NCBI GenBank assembly: GCA_029959195.1
Contig: CP114119.1
Span: 2,046,001 to 2,110,000, forward strand
DNA: 64,000 nucleotides
Source of the DNA: Dictyophora rubrovolvata
Lineage: Eukaryota; Basidiomycota; Agaricomycetes; Phallales; Phallaceae
Direction: 5' to 3'
Positions 11,787 to 23,343 of the stretch are shown here, piece by piece. The notes under the pieces are model-generated. The model made no database searches. It saw nothing but the letters and a program-made list of their open reading frames with translations, and had not been told where the DNA came from. The translations under genes and the position numbers were made by a program. The first letter of the stretch is position 1. Each line of letters opens with the position of its first letter.

Positions 11787-14243
11787 ATGCTCTCGAGCTT
11801 TTTCAGGTCCCAAGGATGCCTGCGTGTAACTAAACCACGATTTGCGCATCGTGAGATTTCCATTAACTCTCTTTCCAACTATACCTCCGATGAGCACGCA
11901 CTTGCCAAACACTTCGACGAATTCAAAAATCCAAACATTGCGTCTGATGGGCCACGTTTTTCGACTGGTTTATTTCACCACCCCCTTCTGCGGCATCATT
12001 CCCAGTTCAAAGATGCAGCATCGTTAACATTGTTTCGAGCCAATAAACTAGTGGACAGGATTTGCAATGCTCCGTCATCTCCCTCAGAGCTGCGCAAAGT
12101 CGTGAAAAACCTCGACAGGCTAAGCGATACATTATGCGGCATCGTAGACCTCGCTGAACTTGTGCGCAACGCGCATCCTGATCCAGAATGGGTTACAAGC
12201 GCAAATGAGGCGTATGAAATGCTCTGTGAGTTTATTGCTGTTTTGAATACGCATACCGGTCTTTCAGGGGTGCGTAATTGTTCGTTATTCACGTTGATAG
12301 GACTCGTCGCCTTATCATTTTTGATTTTTTTTATAATCAGACTCTAAAAATTGTCTTGTCGGATGAAGCCATTGTTAACAGTATGACCCAAGAAGAACAC
12401 CGGACTGCGCTCGGCTTTTGGCGGGATTTTGTCAGATCCGGGCTAGATCTTTCTCCGCAGAACAGAGAGAAGTTTGTAGCTCTATCATCTGAAATCATTT
12501 CTCTCGGAAGGACCTTTCTTGCCGAGGCAGGAAAACCTCGACCTCCTGCCGTACTACGACCGGGTGACTTTCAAGGAAACGATTCACAACTCTTTCGCCT
12601 GAAAATGAAGAGCCATAGAGAACCTGTGAAAGTTCACCCACATTCCCCCGAGGCTGAATTGGTGATGCAGAGTGCCAAAGAAGAACTTGCCAGAAGGAAG
12701 GTTTTCGTAGCTGGTAATTCAAGTTCGTCTAAGCAGCTAGAAAATCTGCATCGTTTGTTAAAGGCAAGAGCTGATCTAGCTCACATGAGCGGGAAAGAAA
12801 GCTTTGCACATATGGTTCTTGATGATAAAATGGCCAAATCTCCTGGTGAGGAAGAGTTTGGACTGGCTTTTTTAACGAGCTGAAGATTTCTATTTGTTAC
12901 AGAAAATGTTCGACGATTCCTCGACACCAGAATGGCCAATCTGAGACCACGGGTGAACGAAGTTGTCTCTTCCATGGCACGGCTAAAGAAGCGGACACTA
13001 GGTTTACTTGAAACACCCCCAATATTGGGATGGGATAGGGATACCTTCACACCGCAACTATCGGTTGCTCCACACATTCCCATGCCAATGCTGACGCCAG
13101 GCAATGTCTTTGTCGGATTATCTCGACTGTTTCGCAATCTCTACGGGATTACACTACGTCCTGCTGAGATCCTGCAAGGTGAAGCCTGGCACAAAGATGT
13201 CCGCAAACTTGAAGTCGTTCATGAGGATCAAGGTTTAATGGGCTGGATTTATATCGATCTATACCGTCGTTCGAACAAGGCTACGGGCTCTGCGCATTAC
13301 ACTGTTGTTTGTTCACGGAGGACTGACGAAGATGATGAGCACGGTGACTTTACTGAAGAGGAATTATCCAAGAGTGTAAATCTTGAGGCCTTGCGGGAGA
13401 TATTACCGTTCAATCGCTATAAGGTTAAAGGTCGTCCTGGAACATACCAACTTCCAAATGTGGTTTTACTGTTCGAAATTGGGCATCCTCTTACGGGGCG
13501 TGAGTATACCTTTCTGGGCTGGCATGAAGTTTTGACAGTATGTCATGAAATGGGTCATGCATTACATTGTGAGTGCAGTATGTTCTACCTCTGTTTCTTA
13601 CTGGACTGATTATGAATCAGCCATGTTGGCGCTGACCGAATACCACAACATTTCCGGAACTAGATGCGCCACGGACTTTGTCGAATTACCATCTATTCTC
13701 ATGGAATACTTCATGACATCTTCAGAAGTCTTGTCGAAGTTTGTTGAAAACTCCGATGGTCCCGTATATCCTTCGAATCCCGACACCAGCTTTGCCGTTC
13801 TTGATAGCCACACACAGGTTTTGCTTGCTTTGTTGGATCAGGCATATCACTCTGGTCTTGCGTTCGATTCCAAATTCGATTCTACAAAGACGTTCGCTGA
13901 GCTTCAGAATACCCATAGTCCGATACCATATGTTCCGGGGACATCCTGGCAGACCCAATTTGGACATCTGTTTACTTACGGTGCTACGTACTACTCATAC
14001 ATGCTTGACCGGGCTATAGCCAGTCGCATTTGGCAGCAGTTGTTTCAATCAAAACCACTTGACCGGGAAATGGGAGAAAAATACAAGCAGGAAGTCTTGA
14101 TCCACGGGGGAGGTCATGATCCATGGGAAATGATAGCCAACGTTTTGGATACTCCGGAACTGAAGTACGGAGATACAGAGGCAATGCAGAAAGTTGGAGA
14201 ATGGAGTGTCGCGGATGATGTCGCTACTACTGCTCGTTATTAA
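11787..14243 (+). CDS. MIP: Mitochondrial intermediate peptidase (MIP), M3 family metalloprotease
   Basis: Four exons (11787-12269, 12341-12845, 12903-13568, 13621-14243) encode 758 aa, typical for the family. The zinc-binding motif HEMGH lies just before the exon 3-4 junction, and splicing restores HEMGHALHS. The downstream third-ligand region and the [14 protein letters not shown] and [11 protein letters not shown] segments are typical of M3A oligopeptidases. The N-terminus is Arg/Ser-rich without early acidic residues, fitting a mitochondrial presequence. MIP removes an octapeptide from matrix proteins after the first processing step. In Agaricomycetes the gene is the classic neighbour of the MAT-A homeodomain genes, as here, with HD1 about 2.1 kb away and one F-box gene between. 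Confidence 0.95.
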
Positions 14244-14434
14244 TTCAACTGTTACAGCCCGTAAATATATACCCAAAATATGTATAATACATAAATGTTA
14301 CGCAACAACCAAAAAGGGGCTAGTTGGAAAAAGACAGTGATATATGGAGTACATTCTGGGTATGATTGATAGGGTTATACCCGCACAGAACGAAAGAGAC
14401 GCAGGGGATATAATTTATTCGTAAAGCGACTCGG

Positions 14435-16068
14435 TCAGTACTCGATGATCCATACACCCCGATCGGTGACTGCGCCTAGTATGCCTTCGGCATCGTCAAA
14501 ATCCAAACATTGCAACATGTTGAGATCAACGCCTTCAGGCGGTGCTAACTGCTTGACATGAAACATACCATTTTTATGGTCTGTGAATAAGCCCATAAGA
14601 CGCAATTGGGATTGACTGTCTTCTTCAATCCATATGGGAAAGGATCCATATCGGCCGAGACAGAAGGTGAATCGCACCCCATCCTCTCCAAACGGGACAA
14701 TAGCTGAGCGACTCATATACTTTGAACGAGGAAGAGGAGTGCGAGATGTTTCAGCTGACGACTTAGTTGTGTCAGGAGTAGGAAATGGTTCAAATGTCTG
14801 GACTTTGATAGTACGACGTGATTCGTCATCAGGCATGGCAGATATAGAGAATAATGATATTGGGCGGCTGGAAGCAGAACGAGGACAAGTGTTTCTCCAT
14901 ATCTTGGAGAAGCGCGTCTGGTACGCGTTATCTAAACGATCCCCTCTTGTAATCAAAGTAGGGGTAATCTTGACCTGAGGTAAGGGATCGGCACTCTCAG
15001 TAGAGAATAAGGTATCGGGGACGGGGAACACGATAGAAGCCGGACTGCCACCGCGCTCCTCGTGTATGATTATTTGGTCCCCCACAACTTGCAAAGTCGG
15101 CCAGGTCTCTAGCTAATGCAAATTTCAGTGGGATAAACTTTTGCCCAAAATTGAGGACGTACGGGTATGATAGATTGAGGCAAATGGATCACTGCTGCTG
15201 TAGCAGTCCTCCAATTTGCAATCCAAACGACGAACTGGCTTAAAGGTTTATCCTCGAGGATGCATGAATAAGCCGCCACTACATCTCCCTCTAAGGACAC
15301 AATCCACCATGGCTGGTCCCATGGAGAGGACATTATATGAACGAACTTTACACTCGGACCCGATTTAGCATCCTCAGCGACAACGATGTGCATAACGTGA
15401 ACCATATGGATGTCGGAAGTTTCCCTGGTCATTGAATCATGAGCGGAGACTTTTCAAAGATTGACCTACATTGACTTACATGTCTTCGCGTGATTGATCA
15501 ACAGAAATCGCCAAAACCATGCTTTTGCCATCTTCCACCACATCTACGTCAATACTATGTACCTTCTTGCCACCATGTTCACACTCCCCAACGTCTCGTC
15601 CGTCCCGTAAATCTCGACAAGTCAGCCTTCCTTTAATGGTAACAACCAGAAAGAATCTTCCACCGGGTAACAATCGCAACATCATAACGCTATCATCTTT
15701 TTCAGAAAGTTCTAGATATCGAGGCTGTTTGTGTGGGGAAGGACACTCGCTACGCCAGTTGTTTTCTAATCGGAGCCCACGTCGGCAGAATGATTGCAAT
15801 TCTTCAGTGGAGAAACCAATGCGAGGGCGGAAAGGAGGAAGAGCTAGGGGGATACGGTTACACAAGTTGAAGGTAAACATATACCAGATATGGCGGGAGT
15901 TCGTAAAGCTGTATATACGACGGCTGACCTAGAGTAGGGTAAGCCTGGCGGACACCAGGGTACGTAGTTACAAAGACTTGCCGTTTGCAAAGAGAAAACA
16001 TCTTCCATGTCCAAACGATAGCAAATTTCCAACAAAATGTCCTCGGGTAAATTGAGAAAGTTGCCCAT
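14435..16068 (-). CDS. F-box protein with beta-propeller-like C-terminal region
   Basis: Four exons (16068-15982, 15928-15480, 15424-15163, 15112-14435) give 491 aa. The N-terminus NLPEDILLEICYRLDMEDV is a clear F-box; after splicing it continues FSLQTVSRRIYSFTNSRHIW, completing the motif. The remainder has repeated beta-strand patterns and fits the propeller-like region common in Agaricomycete F-box proteins. It probably serves as a substrate adaptor of an SCF ubiquitin ligase. The first intron (15981-15929) must use a GC donor (ACG|GCAAGT ... CTCTAG): no GT donor gives the F-box consensus. It lies between MIP and the HD1 genes. Confidence 0.8.
15929..15981 (-). other. GC-AG intron in F-box gene
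   Basis: A 53-nt intron with donor GCAAGT and acceptor CTCTAG. Splicing here joins FSLQT to VSRRIYSF in frame, giving the F-box consensus. Reading straight through meets a stop before the rest of the protein. Confidence 0.7.
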
Positions 16069-16372
16069 GTTCGTTTCGAAAAATGACGAGCTGTCAGTAG
16101 ATACTTCTCAGTGCCATTATGGCAGCGATTGTGACATGTGACATGTAACATACATTTGATGGTCACCCCGCCTGCTTCTGGAACGAACTCCAAAAAATTT
16201 TGCCCCAACCAATTGTCAAAGTTTTTGGTATTTTGCGGGGGGCCTCTCATTCGATTGTCATGCATACTGAATTATATCAACAGGTAGGTAGTTTAAAACT
16301 GCTAAATTCTCTTCGAAATTTTACTTAACCAAATTGTGACGTTATGAATAATACAGGAATTCTAAATAAATA
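16069..16372. other. Intergenic between F-box gene and HD1a 3' end
   Basis: About 300 bp. It is the F-box gene's upstream region on one side and the 3' end of HD1a on the other. I see no further gene or repeat. Confidence 0.5.
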
Positions 16373-18336
16373 TCATGACCCTATTTCGCTGTCAAATACG
16401 CCTATAGAAGAACTCTCGGGACTGTTAATGAGATTTGTTGAACTCCATTCAGAAAGGAGGTTTCGCAGCTCTTCGGCAGCTTGGTCGAAGGATTCCGAGT
16501 CGGATGAGGACTCTGAGCCATAGAATTGTGTCTGACTGAGGAAGTCATTTGATGGTGGTGTGTCTCCGTCCCTTGCGATGTTCACAGAAGTATCTCCTGG
16601 TTCCTGACTCCCGCATCCCGGCTGTCGTACATCGCCTCCGCAGTGGACGTAATTGTCCGATATGCCTTTAATATACTCTTGCTGGTCGAACAAAGGTAAA
16701 GAGGCCACCTCAGGATCAGTCAAGATGGGTGGATTGTCGTTAAGATGTAACTCTTGCTCGTTTAATTCTGGAGACACCATGTTTTGTAGGAAAGTAAGAG
16801 ATAAATCGAGCTCCTCGTGGTGTGTGTTGTCCGACGCCTCGAACAATCCATTTCCAGATAACCCACTCATAAATGAAGCCCAGTCAAACACATTGACGTC
16901 TAATTCCCATGATTCGTCAAATGGTGATATATCGACCTTATGTTGATTTGGATACGCTGCTTCGACCTGGCCTAAAGGTATTTCCTGACCGCTTGTTGTT
17001 GGAAAGCTGCTTTCGCTTTCTGTATTTATCGGTAGTGGAGTGTTAGCTTCTAGAGTCGTCGTTTGAAGGCAGTGATTCAGCTTGGACTTTTTTGATGGTA
17101 TGAAGTCGTCTGTTTCGAATTGCGATCGAGAACGCTTGTTCGACTCGGAGAACATATAATTGGAAGGATCGGACTCGGTCCAATTTTCGAAAATTTCCGG
17201 GGAGGGTGTCATCGGCGAATCAAAAGGAGTCCCAAATGTGAAAAGGAGGTCCCATAATCCGAGAAGATTTGTCTCGGGAGATTCGAAAATATAAGTGTGA
17301 TCTAACTCGTTCTCGAACGCGTTGATGTCCCTAAGTTGTTTCTAGTCCTTAAGTATCCAACTAATACAAAGAATAGGACTAACCTAAGGCGTTTGATCCC
17401 CGCAGAGTGTCCACCGTTTTCTGGTCCCGAAGGGGGTAAAGAAAATATGCTTTCTGGTTCGGAAAGCCCCTCGCTCTGGGAAGTCGAGATTGTCGAAGTC
17501 CGAGAGACGCATCTATACCGACCACGGGCTTCTGCTTCCCAGGCGTGGTCCTCCTCCCTCCCTCTTTTCTTACCCCCGACCCGGATCGTGGCAACTTGAG
17601 ATGAAATTGTTGATTTAAGATTAGGGGCGTCGCCGGTCCAGGGGAGAGGACTTGAGTCCGATGTATTCGCATATGCTTGACTAGCGGAACGAAGGTTACC
17701 CTCTTCTTCTAAGGTGATTTCGTGTAGTAAGTTAGCAAGGTCAACCACCCAATCTCTGGGCTTGGATTGCTCTTCATCCCATGCTTTCACTTTAGTCTGC
17801 ATCGACAGGATATTTTCAACAACACCTTGAGGATCATGCTTTCTCTTCGTTCCTCCGTTAACAAGGACATGAGTACAGGCTTCGACCATGGCCTTCGTGT
17901 CCCCTTTATAGTATTCGTTGCAGATATCTATCCACCCACTTCTTCGGCGGGAGTTTGTGAACCAATTAGAAATGGCGGTGAGAGTAACTTGTGAGCATGA
18001 GGCCTCGTCAACAATGGCTAGCTTCTCTTGGAGTGACGGATAGGGATTATGTAGATGATAATAGAAAAAGGAATAACAGTATTGACCAACGATAGACAGT
18101 GGTTTGGTATGGGAAGAGTTTGATATCTCCCTTGTAATTTTTGGCGCAGTAAAAGGATATGGACTGGATTCTCGTGAACGGAAGGTATTATCAGGGGAAG
18201 CGAATGCTCTCGTTGAATCATCGTGACTGGAGAACGAGCTCGATTTTCGATATGGTAGTGGGTATAATTGGGGTTGAATATCAATCTGTAAATGTTTGTG
18301 AGACTCTCTTATGGCACGCTATTTTCTTCTCACCAT
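16373..18336 (-). CDS. HD1-type (TALE-like) homeodomain mating-type protein, copy a
   Basis: Three exons (18336-18334, 18285-17384, 17330-16373) give 620 aa. The homeodomain, about residues 55-120, has the HNPYPS loop of TALE-class domains and the recognition helix NWFTNSRRRSGW, typical of mushroom HD1 proteins. The domain continues into DICNEYYKGDT. Downstream are a WVVDLANLL segment shared with the second copy, basic clusters (KKRGREED; KKSKLN) that could be nuclear signals, and an acidic Ser-rich C-terminal region that could activate transcription. HD1 proteins act as heterodimers with HD2 proteins of a different allele. The start is inferred: ATG is followed at once by an intron, and an in-frame stop lies just upstream of the ATG. 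An additional upstream exon is not excluded. Confidence 0.85.
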
Positions 18337-19375
18337 TGTATATTCCTAGGGTGAAGGCTCAGATTGCAAGAAGTAAACAGGGTCAAGTCGCATAGAATTG
18401 TCGCAGGAAGGCTAGCTCGACACGATTCAAATGGTTAAGCAAGAAGGTATCAAAATATTGTAGAACAGAAATTTCACAGGGGATTTTCTAATGGAGGTGG
18501 TTAAATTGTGAGAGTTTGTGGTTTGAGAAAGAAAGGGAAAACAGAGTCCTCAGTTCACGGCCCTTCTATCCGATCACTAGAAATAAAACCTGGGCTGCGA
18601 TACCTCGGAACCAAATTTTCAGCTGAATATCTAAAGGAAAGAATGAACAATACACGAAAGATCGTGTTCGTATTTTCGGGTCATGGAACGGAATCAAAGT
18701 GTATGTTTTTGGTTAATTGATTTTCACATAGTACAGTTGTTAGAAAGCATGTCCATTCCACCAACAAAGTGTAATTCAATTTACAACCCATTAAATAATC
18801 CAACTTTGTTCATGAGTCGGAATCCGCTGAATATGTGGGGGTGTGGGAAGTAGATCCAGAAACTCAGAACAATGGAGGAGGACAATAGGGTACCCTCCAT
18901 TAAAGTTTGCTTCCGTTTCGCATATATCCCGAATTCGCAGAAACGGTACTTGTGATACACGATACAGCATAATGATACATAAAATCCTAGGATTTTATGT
19001 TTTATTTAATATGTTCACGAATTTGTAGTCAAAGTGATCAATCCAGTCATTAAGCTTTTCCAGGAAAAACTCATTAATATACTTAGTCATACTGTTGCCG
19101 ATTGTCTAGCGAGGTCCAAAATCCGAGATCAAGGCGACGCTGCTGCTTGTCTGTGTAGCTCAACATAAGCACCTGAATAACGAACGGGCAATTTAGTTTT
19201 TCCCCTAGTTTGTCAGAGTCACTAACCTATATCAAAATTCATTTTTTCTTTATGAGCTAGCCTTTCTTTTGCACGAGGTTTATGAAAAATAGGAAAATAT
19301 ATTGATGACAGGTATACTATGCGCTGAATTACAATGGAGTGATCTTACAAAATGAGGTTGATATCGTGTCATGGC
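18337..19375. other. Intergenic between the two HD1 genes
   Basis: About 1.04 kb of AT-rich sequence upstream of HD1a and downstream of HD1b. It holds small open frames only. No HD2-like segment (WFQNRR) is readable on either strand. It contains one perfect 24-bp palindrome, listed separately. Confidence 0.6.
18977..19000. repeat. Perfect 24-bp palindrome
   Basis: The half-site acataaaatcct is followed directly by its reverse complement with no spacer. It lies about 640 bp upstream of the HD1a start. It could be a dimeric protein-binding site or a chance AT-rich palindrome. Confidence 0.5.
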
Positions 19376-21296
19376 TTATAAATCCTCAGAAGGCTGATTA
19401 CTAATAAAAGAAAAGAACAAAAGCTCATCCAAGAATAAATTAGATTCGGGAACATCATTGACGTTGGAAGGAATTTCCGTCAATGGCTCTTGAATCAAGC
19501 TTTCGCTCTCTAGTGGTTCCACGGGCCCATGAAGTTCTGTAATTCCAAAATTACACCCTGCTGTTTCTTCAGGAAATGGCAATTGCAAAAAGTCATTTGC
19601 GATTTGCGCAGTGCACATGATCTCGCCATGAGATGGAAGTGCGCTGTCTTCATTTTCAGGACAAAAGAATCCCAGCAGATTTTCCCAATCAAACACCTCA
19701 AATTCGGTTTGCCCAATTTCAATGTTCGAGTCAGATGTGGCGGGTATGAGCGCAGTTCCGTCGAGAAGCTTGGTACCAGGCAAACAAACAGAAGGCGGTG
19801 TCGCTGAAATCTGCTGCAACAATTCCGAAATAGAGTCGAGTTCCTCGTTCGACATTTCCGGGACAGTAAAGTTCAACGGAGGTTGACTAATGCGTTGTGT
19901 CGAATATGTGTCTAGGTTATCGCTTGTGGATGCCTCGACGAATTGGAGTAAAGATATAATTATTGATTCCTCCGAATCAACAATATCGGACAAACGCCTT
20001 CGTTTCGTGGTGCACTCCTCGGTTTTGTTTTCGCTGGTGCCAGATCCGAAGTCGACATCAGTCCAAGTCCGCTTCTTCTGTAAAGACTGTGAGTCAATTG
20101 ATTGATCATTCGACGTCATCGCAGATTCGTAGTCTTGTAAGAAACCTAAATCTTGCAAGTCCCAAGGGAGACTAAAAGTGAATGAACCGCGCGTTGGAGT
20201 CATATCGCCACCGAAAACGGCCTGAGCAGATATATCCTCTTGCATAGATGGTATCTCAGGATTCGTGAGTGCTAATGGAAGGTCAGGTTCTGGAGAAGAG
20301 GTCTGAGACCTGAAAATATATCAGAAAATTTGAAAATATGAATAGACTAAAAATTCTTGAAGTACCTTTGTCGTTTAGCGGGACGTGTCAGATCAGAATC
20401 TTCATCCCCGTCGGTTGAATTGGACCAGCTTAAGGAGGGAGTGCGAGATAATTGAGAAGCGGAATCAGAGTCAGTTGGGTAAGAGGTCGTGGGATAGGAG
20501 TGTAAATTATCATCGTTCAGAACCCTGTCATCGTTGAAGTCTAGAGCATCGGCCTTGCGTTTCGAATTCGTCAGGCGGCTAGGGGATGGGTTCACGTTCG
20601 ATTGTATTGATGACGGTTCCTCAAGTACCGGAAAATTTGACGACTTTGTGCCTGTTAATATTTGATAGCCAATTTCTATGAGGGATTTATCTTCAAGTGA
20701 GTACGAATCAAGTAATTCGCATAATTCGACGACCCAAGGACTCGGATCTGTCTGAGATTTATGCCAGTTTTGCACCTTTCTCTGCATGGATAAGATAGCG
20801 TCGACAGCAGCCTGAGTTAGCGAAGGACGTGGAGCGGCGTTTGACATGTTTTGATCGAGTACCCATTCACAGGCGTTCACCATGCTTCTGGTATCTCCTT
20901 TAAAAAACTCGTTACATATGTCCATCCAGCCGCATCTTCTACGGGAATTGGTAAACCAATTCGAGACATTTGTGAGTGATATATCCTGTAACCCGCTCTC
21001 TTTCAAGAGGGCTTCCTTCTCCGCTAATGTGGGATACGGGTTGTGTAGATGGGAGAGGAAGAAAGGGTAACATATTCGGGCTATTGGAGAAAGGGGCTTG
21101 GAGCACGAGGGATGAATATTGTGGTATCCGTCTTCGAGAGCCTGATGATTCTGAATGGGTGATTTGTATTGCGGGTATCCAGCATCGAGGAAAGATGTTG
21201 AGGGTTGACGAAATTCCTGCAAAAATGATTTACTCGACTTCTGCAGAGAGGAGTCAGGCAAAATTAAAACCAGGTTAAAGTGAGGGGACATACCAT
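19376..21296 (-). CDS. HD1-type (TALE-like) homeodomain mating-type protein, copy b
   Basis: Three exons (21296-21294, 21240-20366, 20309-19376) give 603 aa. The homeodomain has the HNPYPT loop and helix NWFTNSRRRCGWMDICNE, nearly matching copy a. After it the two proteins share KGDTxxMVxAC, ILSMQxKVxxW and WVVxLxxLL, then diverge into acidic Ser/Thr-rich regions with basic patches (KRKADAL; TKRRRLSD). As in copy a, the first exon appears to be the ATG alone, followed by a phase-0 intron (21293-21241). The copies are tandem, same strand, about 1 kb apart, so they look like products of a duplication. Similarity outside the homeodomain block is low, which suggests an old duplication or fast divergence, as expected for mating-type genes. 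Confidence 0.85.
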
Positions 21297-22017
21297 GAAT
21301 GCGAGAGAACAAGGGATTTCAGCAGGTTGCGATATGTGGTAGTGGGGAACAGGGATTTTGACGTTGTGGAGGGTTCAAACAACGGTGTGGGATATAGTAT
21401 CAGTAGATAGATTCTGGGGGGGATTGTAATTCGGACGCGTAAAATAATAGGTTTGGGTAGTTTTGAGGATAAGAAAAGAAAGATAATGAACCCAGAATGC
21501 TCGTACTAGAGGTTAAGCGAGGAACAATAGAGATATCGCAACAACTTTAGGTTTGCTTCCGTCGAAATCCCAAAAAACGGACATTGCCTCCACATCGTGA
21601 TTGGATGGGTTAATTTTAGCGAGCTCCCTGCCGAAGGCGAATCTGAACCCGAGCAACTGGCTCCCATTGTTCGTCTTGCTCACAGACTCGACATTCAAAT
21701 ATTCAATTATTCAATCTGGTAATCCATATGCGTCAGTGGTAAAGAGGTAATCGCGACACATTCACTAATTGTCGTTCTACTGGGTTGCCTAAGTTGAATG
21801 CATAACAAATAGTTTAAAACGTTAGCCCCCCCGGTCCTCATATTGGAAGTTTGGAACAGCAACCAGGGCAAAATCGCGATATCACTGTGACGTAATTTAT
21901 ACTCGCCGACGTGTCAAAGCTTCATATTTTAGTTATCTCTAGCTAAAAAATAGGGATTCCAAGACAAGAATTAGGCATTCTATTGATAACCACGCAAAAC
22001 CTTGCAACATGGTTGTA

Positions 22018-22056
22018 TTCAACCAACATTCAACCAACATTCAACCAACATTCAAC
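22018..22056 (+). repeat. 11-bp tandem repeat, about 3.5 copies
   Basis: The unit ttcaaccaaca is repeated without change three times, followed by a partial copy. It is a simple minisatellite. Confidence 0.8.
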
Positions 22057-22101
22057 ACCATCACTCAACCATTTATATCAGAACCTCGTTTAGTGCCGAT
22101 T

Positions 22102-22316
22102 TACACGCCCAGCGAGAAATAGCACCATTAATAGGACCTATGGATTGGGCTCTGAATCGCCACCAATTTGGTACCATTTCAGGACTGACTTCATTTCGTT
22201 TTGGCTAGCTGAGACTAGCCGAGACTAACCGATGCGATGACATAAGACATTGGTACTGAAATTCGATACATAATCCATAGGTCCCATTAATGGCGACATT
22301 TCTCGCTGGGCGTGTA
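22102..22316. mobile_element. MITE-like element with 45-bp terminal inverted repeats
   Basis: The arm at 22102-22146 (beginning tacacgcccagcgagaaat) is matched by the reverse complement of 22272-22316, with about four mismatches in 45. The internal 125 bp is non-coding. Size and structure fit a miniature inverted-repeat transposable element. I could not identify a clear target-site duplication, and a foldback element is an alternative. Confidence 0.5.
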
Positions 22317-23343
22317 GGTTATAATATTGACTGGACGTGTGTGACTTACAAAACACGCACATGCACATATTCTTGACGAATTCCCGACAAGTAATCTAAT
22401 TGTTATTAAAAGACTGAGGCTGCCGGAAAACTAAGAAAGTTTCTCAACGTCCGCTGAGTTCGCGCACGCTGAACTATCAGAACGGACAACGGTATCAGGC
22501 CGAAACACGCTTCCTTAATATCACCAATAACAATTACTGCAGCAATAACGAGCCTAATACAGACCGAAAACAGAGCGTACTGAGTTGACAGGTCGAGGTT
22601 GAATAATACTTTTGGTGGACAAGGATGATTTACTTGAGTAACCAAGTCCGAGTCCGTGTTCCTTCGTCGGCATAGGTGTCCTAGTCCTCACGCACGCGTT
22701 GTATGAATTATTTAGCTTCAGTGTACAATACATGTCTAGCTTGTGATAGCCTGATTGATAACGAATTGATTTACCGCTACTATTTGAGAGGCTACGTATG
22801 TAGGGTGCCCGTGCCATACTATGAGCTCGCATGTGATAGCCTGTGATATGATTTCAAAGTGTGTTTTAAGCTCAGGAGTAGCAGATGAAGCAATTTTCAG
22901 AAACGTGAGCAATCCAAGCGCATCGTGAAAATCGACTTGAATTCAATCATATTTGTGACGATGAAATAGGTGTTCAACTGAGTGAACTGTAGGTACTGAG
23001 TGAACTGTTCGAATTTGAGCGCCAAAACAAAAATTCTCAGGCTTCGGAGCCTTCCACAAAAAAACCGAATGGTACGATCGCTTACTTACTTGTCGTTCCA
23101 TGTTTTTTTAAAAAAACTTTTGAAGGACTCCAATTCATCCATCTCCACTTTCACCTCAACTTCAGCTTTCTCATTCTTCGTCCGGGTAAGTTCCCGTTTC
23201 CTGTTTTTATCATAAGGATGCAAACTTTCTTCCATGACGTGCCTTGCACACTGTATGTACTCCTTCGTGGAGTCCATTCAAGTCACTGATTCAACACGCT
23301 CTTTCTTCAATGTTCATTTACTAATTCACGATACGCCATTAGA

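Larger units (their letters stand above)
21297..23343. other. Long intergenic region between HD1b and ERG6
   Basis: About 2 kb. It contains an 11-bp tandem repeat (22018-22056) and a short element with terminal inverted repeats (22102-22316), both listed separately. Small open frames (such as 23086-23277 on the minus strand) have no recognisable features. No HD2-like coding sequence was seen here. Confidence 0.6.

Noticed and set aside
16069-16265. Upstream extension of the F-box gene to 16265
   Set aside because: The frame open to 16265 is a different one, and the ATG at 16068 starts a canonical F-box within six residues.
21297-23343. A hidden HD2 gene between HD1b and ERG6
   Set aside because: No WFQNRR-like segment or long open frame was found on either strand by reading.
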